Source: Aquitalea sp.
GTDB taxonomy: Bacteria > Pseudomonadota > Gammaproteobacteria > Burkholderiales > Chromobacteriaceae
DNA length: 11,803 nt
Assembly (NCBI GenBank): GCA_019232735.1
Contig: JAFANL010000072.1
Span: 1 to 11,803, forward strand
Reading direction: 5' to 3'
Both the position numbers and the translations under genes were made by a program. This document shows, piece by piece, positions 6,728-11,803 of the stretch (its first letter is position 1; every line of letters starts with the position of its first letter). The notes under the pieces are model-generated. The model did not search any database. It was not told the DNA's origin and was given only the letters and a program-made list of their open reading frames with translations.

Positions 6728-6747
6728 CCGGCTACAGGGGTAGCCGG
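6728..6747 (-). other. Intergenic hairpin between two exported-protein genes
   Basis: CCGGCTAC (6728-6735) and GTAGCCGG (6740-6747) form a perfect 8-bp stem with a 4-nt loop, starting one base after the stop codon of the upstream minus-strand gene. It has no T-run in either direction, so it looks more like an mRNA 3'-end stabiliser or processing element than an intrinsic terminator. Confidence 0.5.
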
Positions 6748-6748
6748 T

Positions 6749-7129
6749 TCATTCGTTCTGGAATTGCTCCTGGGCATTTTGCCGCTTGTCCCGCCAGAAA
6801 TTCCGCTGCCCCGGCGGAGGTGCCGGGGGACGGGAGAATCCGTCCGGAGCAAAACGCCCAGGCCCACCTGGCGGGCCGGGAGGCTGCATGCCGGGTGGAT
6901 GTCTGTGCTGCAAGCGACGGGCATCCTCCGGCGACAAATCACCGGCCTGCACCGCTTCTTTCAGACGCAGATTGCGCAAACGCCGGGCTTCTTCTGCCTG
7001 CTGACGCGCAGCATGCGGCGGCCATGGCGCAATACCATTTTCTGCACCATTCTGACCCTGCGCCAGCGCCGGCATGGCAAACGCCACCACCGAGGCACAC
7101 AGCAAGACATAAATGGCATGGTACTTCAT
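6749..7129 (-). CDS. Small exported Pro/Gly-rich protein, function unknown
   Basis: A 126-residue protein with a clean signal peptide (MKYHAIYVLLCASVVAFAMPALA before QG). The mature part has two zones. Residues 40-75 are a charged helical segment (AARQQAEEARRLRNLRLKEA, then GDLSPEDARRLQ). Residues 77-112 are a Pro/Gly-rich, probably unstructured stretch (MQPPGPPGGPG and PPAPPPGQ), followed by a polar tail rich in Gln and Asn. The LSPEDARRLQ segment faintly recalls the LTxxQ-type motif of small periplasmic proteins such as Spy/CpxP, but a single weak match does not establish membership. An AGG lies 5 nt before the ATG, with a stronger GGAGG further upstream. The only cysteine is in the signal peptide. 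It probably shares a transcript with its two same-strand neighbours. Confidence 0.75.
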   Translation of the reverse strand: MKYHAIYVLLCASVVAFAMPALAQGQNGAENGIAPWPPHAARQQAEEARRLRNLRLKEAVQAGDLSPEDARRLQHRHPPGMQPPGPPGGPGRFAPDGFSRPPAPPPGQRNFWRDKRQNAQEQFQNE

Positions 7130-7217
7130 GGCTTCATTTTAACCTGACATTGCGCCTCCTGCCACGACGACTCACAGGTGGTCGTGACAGGACACTGGTG
7201 GATCAACAGGACAAGGC

Positions 7218-7439
7218 TTATTTTTCGCTGGCGGGGCGACGCATGGACGGGGCCGCCGCATCCGGCGCAATCCGCTCGCTGGCCATGGGCGACAGGCTGT
7301 CGGCCTGCTGCCCGGCCGCAGCCAGTTGGCGAGCCTCGCGAACATCAGCCCCGTTCCCGCCACGGTCGGCAGCAGGAACAAGCTGGGCAGCCGTGGACAG
7401 GATGACGGCAACGCCCAGTAAAACCAGTGGTTTTCTCAT
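7218..7439 (-). CDS. Very small exported protein, function unknown
   Basis: A 73-residue product with a signal peptide (MRKPLVLLGVAVILSTAAQLVPA before AD), leaving a mature part of roughly 50 polar residues (DVREARQLAAAGQQADSLSP and an Ala/Pro-rich basic tail). There is no cysteine and no recognisable domain. The start at 7437-7439 was chosen for its signal peptide and the TGGAG ribosome site 9 nt upstream. The frame is open for 26 codons more without a signal-like N-terminus. It is the first of three minus-strand genes for exported proteins and diverges from ompR across a 214-bp gap, so regulation by OmpR is plausible but unproven. Confidence 0.65.
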   Translation of the reverse strand: MRKPLVLLGVAVILSTAAQLVPAADRGGNGADVREARQLAAAGQQADSLSPMASERIAPDAAAPSMRRPASEK

Positions 7440-7653
7440 GATGGCAGTCTCCACATGCAGTACACCAGCCAAGTCTAGAAGGCGGCCTTTGCGCAAGCGT
7501 GTGCCGCATCTTACCAAATGTTAAGTTATGTGAATGCCCACGACGGCTTAACAGAAATTCATGATCACCCATCGCCGGACACGCCCGGGCGCGTTAAGCT
7601 TTGCCATCCGCATGCATACCATACGACAGCGCCGCGATTTCAAGGAAAACACC
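7440..7653. promoter_or_regulatory. Divergent control region between the small exported-protein gene and ompR
   Basis: 214 bp that are visibly more AT-rich in the middle than their surroundings. They contain a perfect inverted repeat TGTTAAG (7519-7525) / CTTAACA (7547-7553) with a 21-bp spacer, and a further GTTAAG at 7593-7598. No promoter matches consensus well. The ompR ribosome site AAGGA (7642-7646) is clear. Operator function is a guess. Confidence 0.35.
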
Positions 7654-8379
7654 ATGGAACACAACAAGATTCTCATCGTCGATGACGACGCAAAGCTGCG
7701 TGAACTGCTGACCCGCTACCTGGGCCAGCAAGGTTATGTGGTGGATACCCTGCCGGATGCGCGCGAGCTGGACCGCAAACTGGCACGCAATCGCCCCGAC
7801 CTGATGGTACTGGATGTGATGATGCCGGGTGACGACGGCCTGGCCGTGGTACGCCGCCTGCGCGCCCAGGGCGAAACGGTCCCGGTCATCATGCTGACCG
7901 CACGTGGTGAGGACGTGGACCGCATTCTGGGTCTGGAGATGGGCGCAGACGATTACCTGCCGAAGCCTTTCAATCCGCGCGAACTCACCGCCCGCATCCA
8001 GTCGGTGCTGCGCCGCCATCATGCCACGCCGGCGCTGGCCGCCCGCCATGAATCCGACGAAATCATCGAGTTTGGCGACTTCCAGCTCAATCTGGGCCGC
8101 CGTGAACTGCAAAAAAACCAGCAGGCCTTGTCGCTGACCACCGCCGAATTTGCCGTACTCACCGTACTGGCGACGCATCCGCGCCGGCCGCTTACCCGCG
8201 AACAGTTGATGGAGATGGCGCTGGGCAAGGGCAATGGCGAATCGCTGGACCGCAGTATCGATGTGCATATTTCCCGTCTGCGCAAAACGCTGGAAGGTGG
8301 CGACAGCCCACTGCGCTTCATCCAGACGGTATGGGGTTATGGTTATGTTTTCGTCCCCGATGGCAACGAACGGGAGTAA
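7654..8379 (+). CDS. ompR: OmpR-type osmotic/envelope response regulator
   Basis: A 241-residue transcription regulator aligned by eye with E. coli OmpR throughout. The receiver domain (1-120) has Asp11/Asp12, phosphoacceptor Asp54 in LMVLDVMMPGDDG, Thr82 and Lys104, and the OmpR-specific run GLEMGADDYLPKPFNPREL. The winged-helix DNA-binding domain (about 135-238) includes LTTAEFAVL, the recognition-helix segment SLDRSIDVHISRLRKTLEG, and the ending IQTVWGYGYVFVPDG. The ATG at 7654 follows AAGGA at 7 nt and gives the family N-terminus. Translation is linked to envZ, which starts 3 nt after its stop. OmpR~P classically controls porin and envelope genes, and the divergently placed exported-protein genes are natural candidates for its targets. 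Confidence 0.96.
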   Translation: MEHNKILIVDDDAKLRELLTRYLGQQGYVVDTLPDARELDRKLARNRPDLMVLDVMMPGDDGLAVVRRLRAQGETVPVIMLTARGEDVDRILGLEMGADDYLPKPFNPRELTARIQSVLRRHHATPALAARHESDEIIEFGDFQLNLGRRELQKNQQALSLTTAEFAVLTVLATHPRRPLTREQLMEMALGKGNGESLDRSIDVHISRLRKTLEGGDSPLRFIQTVWGYGYVFVPDGNERE

Positions 8380-8382
8380 GCC

Positions 8383-9708
8383 GTGCTGCGACGCATTACC
8401 GGTTCCCTGCTGTTTCGCCTGATCATCCTGGTGGTGGTGGTGGTGGTGACAACCCAGATCGTCACCGTGTACATCGCCGCCGGCGAGCGCCACAAGCTGA
8501 TGGACAAGCAGCTGTACGCCCAGGTGGTGGATACACTGGCGTTTCTGGAGGGCTCGATGGAAAACATGAGCCCCGCCCAGCGCAGCGCCTTTCTGGCCAA
8601 CTATAACCGCCCCGGTCTGCCACGACTGCTACCGCAGGAGGCGGCCGGCAAGCAGCAGTTCGACAAGGAACTGCCCCGGGTGGCCAACAGCCTGCTGAGC
8701 CGGCTGAGCAAGGGGCTGGACGATTCGGTGCAGGGCTATATGGTGCGTCGCGAAGACCGCAACGAACTATGGGTCAACCTGCATGTGCTGGACACCCCGT
8801 ACTGGCTGGTGATTCCCTTTGGCCGCTATAGCGACCGCCCCATCTACTCGTTGATGCAGGCCGCCCTGCTGGCTACCTTGCTGGCCACCCTGCTGGCCTC
8901 GCTGGTGGCCTGGCGCATTACCCGCCCCATCGGCAAGGTGGTGGTGGCCTCGCGCGAACTGGCCCGCGGCAACATGCCGTTGGCACTGAAGGAAGATGGC
9001 CCGCGCGAGCTGGCCGCACTGGCGCGTGGCTTCAACCACATGGCCAGCGCACTGGACAGCGCCGCCCGCGAACGCCGGTTGATGCTGGCCGGGCTGTCGC
9101 ATGACCTGCGCACCCCGCTCACCCGGCTGAAGCTGATGCTGGAACTGCAGGAAGCCAATGCCGACACCCCGGACATGCTGGCCGATATCGACGAACTGTC
9201 GCGCATCGTGCGCCAGTTCATCGACTTTGCCCGGGCCGAGGAATCCGCCCGGCTGGAACCGGTGGCGCTGGCCGAACTGGCCGACAGCGTGGTGGCGCGC
9301 TTTGGCCGCAGCGGGCTGGATGTCACGCTGCAGCGACAGGCCGAGCCGGAGTTGCAGGCCGATGCGCTGGCGCTGGAGCGGCTGCTGTCCAATCTGCTGG
9401 AGAATGCCCGTCGCTACGGTAAACCGCCCATCAGGGTGGAGATCGCCCAGCGCGACGGCATGGCCGAACTGAGCGTGATCGACTACGGCAGCGGCATTCC
9501 GGCCGCGCTGCGGGAAGCCGCACTGGCCCCGTTCGAGCGGCTGGCGGAACATCGCGGCACCGATGGCGGCAGCGGCCTGGGCCTGGCCATCGTGTCCCGC
9601 GTGGTGAAACAGCACCACGGCCAGCTGCAATTTGCCGATGAGGCCGATGGCGGCTTCCGGGTGCGTATTCTGCTGCCGCAGGATAAGGCCCCGCCCGCAA
9701 GCGCCTGA
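8383..9708 (+). CDS. envZ: EnvZ-type osmosensor histidine kinase
   Basis: A 441-residue inner-membrane kinase/phosphatase for OmpR. TM1 spans about residues 8-33 and includes a run of six Val. A periplasmic domain of about 120 residues follows, then TM2 (about 156-177) and a HAMP domain (WRITRPIGKVVVASRELARGN onward). The dimerisation helix carries His240 in GLSHDLRTPLTRLKL, the EnvZ-style H-box. The ATP-binding domain has N-box NLLENARRYG (337-346), G1 DYGSGI (367-372) and G2 GGSGLGLAI (395-403). The start is a GTG at 8383, with its GGGAG ribosome site inside the end of ompR, so the pair is one operon. The stop lies 21 bp from the convergent exporter gene. Confidence 0.95.
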   Translation: MLRRITGSLLFRLIILVVVVVVTTQIVTVYIAAGERHKLMDKQLYAQVVDTLAFLEGSMENMSPAQRSAFLANYNRPGLPRLLPQEAAGKQQFDKELPRVANSLLSRLSKGLDDSVQGYMVRREDRNELWVNLHVLDTPYWLVIPFGRYSDRPIYSLMQAALLATLLATLLASLVAWRITRPIGKVVVASRELARGNMPLALKEDGPRELAALARGFNHMASALDSAARERRLMLAGLSHDLRTPLTRLKLMLELQEANADTPDMLADIDELSRIVRQFIDFARAEESARLEPVALAELADSVVARFGRSGLDVTLQRQAEPELQADALALERLLSNLLENARRYGKPPIRVEIAQRDGMAELSVIDYGSGIPAALREAALAPFERLAEHRGTDGGSGLGLAIVSRVVKQHHGQLQFADEADGGFRVRILLPQDKAPPASA

Positions 9709-9715
9709 ATCAGCA

Positions 9716-9746
9716 GGCGGCGCGGGTTCTTACACACCGCGCCGCC
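9716..9746. terminator. GC-rich hairpin between convergent envZ and EamA gene
   Basis: A perfect 10-bp stem, GGCGGCGCGG (9716-9725) and CCGCGCCGCC (9737-9746), with an 11-nt loop. The right arm encodes the last residues of the exporter on the minus strand. There is no T-run on either side, so intrinsic termination is uncertain. It may block read-through or protect 3' ends. Confidence 0.45.
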
Positions 9747-10590
9747 ACCCCAGCAGCAACACCCCGCCCAGAATCAACACGCCACCCAGCACCATCAGCA
9801 GCCCCACCGGCTCGCCCAGCAGCATCGCGCCCCACAACACACCAAATACCGGCACCAGGTAAGTGACACTGCTGGCGCGGGTCGCCCCCAGGCTGTCGAT
9901 CAGCCAATAGAAAATCAGGTAAGCCAGAGAAGTACTGGCCACGGCCAGCAATAGCACCGCCCCCCATACCGTGCTGGAGGGGGCATGGGCCGGCAGGTTC
10001 AGCAAAGCCAGCGGCGTCACCAGCACGGCGCCACTAAACAGGCTGCCCGTGGCCGTAACCAGCGATGGCAGGCCCGGCAGCCAGCGCTTGGCCATATGGC
10101 CGGACCAGCCATAGCAGGCCGTCGCCCCCAGCATGGCCAGCACCGGCAACAAGGACTGCACGTCAAAAGCCGCGCCACGCCCCAGCATCAACACCAGCAC
10201 CCCCGCCAAGCCCAGCGACAGGCCGGCCGCACGCGGCAAGCTCATGCGCTCACCCGCCAACGGCATGGCCCACAGCGCCGTCATCAAGGGGGTGGTGGCA
10301 TTCAGAACCGAAGCCACGCCAGCCGGCAGACTGAGGCTGGCCCAGGCGATCAGGCAGAACGGCAGTGCCGACAGAAACACCCCTACCACCGCAATCCGTA
10401 GCCAGTGCTGCCGCCACAATGGCAAACCACCACGCCACAGCAATACCGGCAGCAACACCAGCGAGGCCAGTACCAGCCGCAAGGCAATCAGCGCAAATGG
10501 CCCCAGCTCGGGAACAGCCACCCGCATGAACAGAAACGAGCCACCCCACAAGGCTGCCAGCAACACCAGACCTGCCATTTCGCGATTCAT
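9730..10590 (-). CDS. EamA-family (drug/metabolite transporter superfamily) membrane protein
   Basis: A 286-residue integral inner-membrane protein with about ten hydrophobic segments in two homologous halves, each an EamA repeat. The first half opens with LVLLAALWGGSFLFMRVAVPELGP and includes SVLNATTPLMTALWA and LAGERMSLPRAAGLSLGLAGVLVL. The second opens near residue 150 (LPVLAMLGATACYGWSGHMAKRW) and includes SSVTYLVPVFGVLWGAMLLGEPV. Such proteins usually export metabolites, amino acids or related compounds, and the substrate cannot be assigned here. The ATG is preceded by GGGGGAAG at ideal spacing. It is a single gene converging on envZ; upstream (10591-10758) are 168 noncoding bp without a clear promoter match. 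Confidence 0.93.
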   Translation of the reverse strand: MNREMAGLVLLAALWGGSFLFMRVAVPELGPFALIALRLVLASLVLLPVLLWRGGLPLWRQHWLRIAVVGVFLSALPFCLIAWASLSLPAGVASVLNATTPLMTALWAMPLAGERMSLPRAAGLSLGLAGVLVLMLGRGAAFDVQSLLPVLAMLGATACYGWSGHMAKRWLPGLPSLVTATGSLFSGAVLVTPLALLNLPAHAPSSTVWGAVLLLAVASTSLAYLIFYWLIDSLGATRASSVTYLVPVFGVLWGAMLLGEPVGLLMVLGGVLILGGVLLLGWRRGV

Positions 10591-10758
10591 GTCTTCCCCC
10601 TGTTGTCATGTGGGCCAGCATAAGTGGCCGCAGGCGATACTGCACCCTGTTTATTGCGCGCTAATTCCGATGCGCCGCGCAACTAGTTCCAGTGGAGAAT
10701 AGCCAGCCCTCCAGCCGCCACGCACACTGGACACTCCCCCTTGCCGAGTGCCCGATCC

Positions 10759-11166
10759 ATGGACATCCCCGATTTCAACGCACTGCTGGCCGCCGCCCGC
10801 CAGCAAGCCGAACCACAGCATCTGCTGATGGTGTTTACCAAGGCCGTGCTGCATGACGACCACCAGCCGCAGGAAGCCGAGCGCTTTGCCCGTGGCGAAG
10901 GCGGCATCCTGCTGCCCATCATGTGTCTGGACCGCGCCGCAGGCGAGCTGGTGGATTTTGCCAGCCTGCAGGCCGAATCCGCCCGCATGGGCGAGCCGTG
11001 GCGGATCATGTTTGTGGCCTGTCTGGATGGCAAGGCTGGCCAACCCCCTGCAGCGGCCGATATCGAAGCGGCGCTCAAGCGCATGATCCAGACCATCCAG
11101 ACCGGTGGCGATGTGTCGCGCTACCTGGCATTTGACACCAGGGGCGAGCCGGTCCGCTTTCACTGA
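10759..11166 (+). CDS. Small conserved-type cytoplasmic protein, function unknown
   Basis: A 135-residue soluble protein with no signal peptide and no membrane segment. It opens DIPDFNALLAAARQQAEPQHLLMVFTKAVL, has a central GEGGILLPIMCLDRAAGELVDFASL and a WRIMFVACLDG strand, and ends YLAFDTRGEPVRFH. The alternating strands and helices suggest a compact alpha/beta fold. I recall similar proteins in beta- and gammaproteobacteria that sometimes bear the label ribonucleotide reductase subunit alpha. Nothing in this sequence supports that enzyme function. The ATG at 10759 was chosen; a TTG six codons upstream is possible, and neither has a strong ribosome site. It is followed by a hairpin and then a glutamate-synthase-like gene on the same strand. 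Confidence 0.8.
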   Translation: MDIPDFNALLAAARQQAEPQHLLMVFTKAVLHDDHQPQEAERFARGEGGILLPIMCLDRAAGELVDFASLQAESARMGEPWRIMFVACLDGKAGQPPAAADIEAALKRMIQTIQTGGDVSRYLAFDTRGEPVRFH

Positions 11167-11222
11167 GCAGCCACGCTGCCAGCCATGGCACAAGCCGGCA
11201 CCGGACGCTAAGCTGAAGAACC

Positions 11223-11255
11223 CTGTGCGACCCGATTCCACATCCGGTCGCACAG
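11223..11255 (+). other. Hairpin upstream of the glutamate-synthase-like gene
   Basis: CTGTGCGACC (11223-11232) and GGTCGCACAG (11246-11255) form a perfect 10-bp stem with a 13-nt loop, in the 122-bp gap between two same-strand genes. There is no T-run after it. It could be a weak terminator, an mRNA-stability element or a protein site. Confidence 0.45.
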
Positions 11256-11288
11256 CGTCTGTCCTCAGCCACGCCCGCCGGAGCCCGC

Positions 11289-11803
11289 ATGAACCTGTCC
11301 CTGCTCAGCCGCTATGCCTTTTTTGTCGCCTGTATCCTGTTCAGCCTGATCGGCCTGGCCCTACACCAGATCGAATGGCTATGGCCCTTCACCCTCACCG
11401 CCATCGCACTCAGCCTGTTGGGCGTGCTGGATCTCACCCAAACCCGCCACGCGGTACGGCGCAATTACCCGGTGCTGGGCAATATCCGCTACCTGGTGGA
11501 AGCCATCCGCCCGGAAATCCGCCAGTACCTGCTGGAGGCCGATGGCGAACAACTGCCCTTCTCACGTGACCAGCGCTCACTGGTGTACGCCCGCGCCAAG
11601 AACACCCAGGCCGACAAACCCTTCGGCACCATGCTGGATGTCTACGGCAGCGGTTTCGAATTCATCAGCCACTCCATTCGCCCGGCTCCGCGCAGCGACC
11701 CGGCCGGCTTTCGCATCGACATCGGCGGCCCGCAATGCCGCCAGCCCTATTCCACCTCAGTGTTCAATATTTCGGCCATGAGCTTTGGCGCCCTCAGCGC
11801 CAA
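11289..11803 (+). CDS. FMN-binding glutamate synthase-family protein, N-terminal part (cut by window edge)
   Basis: 171 codons are visible before the right edge. Two N-terminal hydrophobic segments (about residues 8-25 and 30-48: YAFFVACILFSLIGLAL and LWPFTLTAIALSLLGVLDL) predict a membrane anchor. Next come TRHAVRRNYPVLGNIRYLVEAIRPEIRQY (about 54-82), FSRDQRSLVYARAKN, KPFGTMLDVY, and finally the FMN-domain entry VFNISAMSFGALSA at the edge. This order is typical of the stand-alone GltB-FMN-domain proteins of about 500-550 residues, which lack the glutaminase part. Their reaction is usually unproven. The ATG follows GGAG at a good distance. The catalytic Fe-S and FMN residues are beyond the window. 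Confidence 0.9.
   Translation, partial: MNLSLLSRYAFFVACILFSLIGLALHQIEWLWPFTLTAIALSLLGVLDLTQTRHAVRRNYPVLGNIRYLVEAIRPEIRQYLLEADGEQLPFSRDQRSLVYARAKNTQADKPFGTMLDVYGSGFEFISHSIRPAPRSDPAGFRIDIGGPQCRQPYSTSVFNISAMSFGALSA

Noticed and set aside
6194..7147. A 317-codon plus-strand frame opposite the exported-protein genes
   Set aside because: The minus strand shows signal peptides, ribosome sites and the exact Cys repeat; the plus frame runs through the terminator and intergenic hairpin and looks like unstructured low-complexity sequence.
7594..8493. A 299-codon minus-strand frame opposite ompR
   Set aside because: It is antisense to a clear OmpR and has the His/Gln-rich composition of a shadow frame.
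10759..11166. Annotation as ribonucleotide reductase alpha subunit
   Set aside because: The protein is 135 residues with no catalytic cysteines or nucleotide-binding motifs of that enzyme; the label seems to be a database carry-over.
1..11803. Mobile elements, CRISPR arrays, tRNA/rRNA genes, defence systems
   Set aside because: I found no transposase or integrase frames, no regularly spaced repeats, no cloverleaf-like sequence and no island-like composition break; the window is housekeeping and signalling DNA.

Overview
The window is an ordinary, densely coded chromosomal stretch of a GC-rich Gram-negative bacterium. Cobalamin-dependent methionine synthase, EnvZ/OmpR, QorA, YqiA and an H-NOX with a partner kinase, together with the codon use, suggest a betaproteobacterium of the Chromobacterium/Aquitalea/Vogesella type (Neisseriales). 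That placement is an inference from protein similarity recalled from memory. I see no mobile element, CRISPR array, tRNA or rRNA, and no gene-free stretch longer than about 220 bp.

Layout. Positions 1-1485 (minus) hold the N-terminal part of metH, cut by the left edge. Divergent from it is an exported solute-binding protein (1604-2371, plus), followed by a perfect 16-bp parS site (2424-2439), a rho-independent terminator (2462-2494) and the YqiA-type esterase gene (2507-3073, plus). Converging on yqiA, and overlapping it by 59 bp, is a two-gene minus-strand operon: an H-NOX heme sensor (4430-4972) coupled by an ATGA overlap to a soluble hybrid histidine kinase (3015-4433). qorA (5187-6161, plus) diverges from the H-NOX gene and ends in a strong bidirectional terminator.

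Positions 6227-7439 (minus) carry three small exported proteins of unknown function. The most unusual contains a precise threefold 40-residue cysteine repeat, C-x8-C-x9-C-x10-C-x9. They diverge from ompR-envZ (7654-9708, plus). An EamA-family exporter (9730-10590, minus) converges on envZ with a shared hairpin at the junction. The right end holds a small conserved-looking protein of unknown function (10759-11166) and the start of an FMN-binding glutamate-synthase-like membrane-anchored protein (11289 to the right edge).

Functional themes. There are two signalling systems. The first is a probable NO sensor (H-NOX plus hybrid kinase) whose downstream phosphorelay partner is not in the window. 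The second is the osmotic/envelope EnvZ-OmpR pair, next to an undescribed set of small secreted proteins. The parS site suggests this segment lies in the origin-proximal part of the chromosome. The best candidates for something undescribed are the Cys-repeat protein and its exported neighbours, and the H-NOX/hybrid-kinase module.
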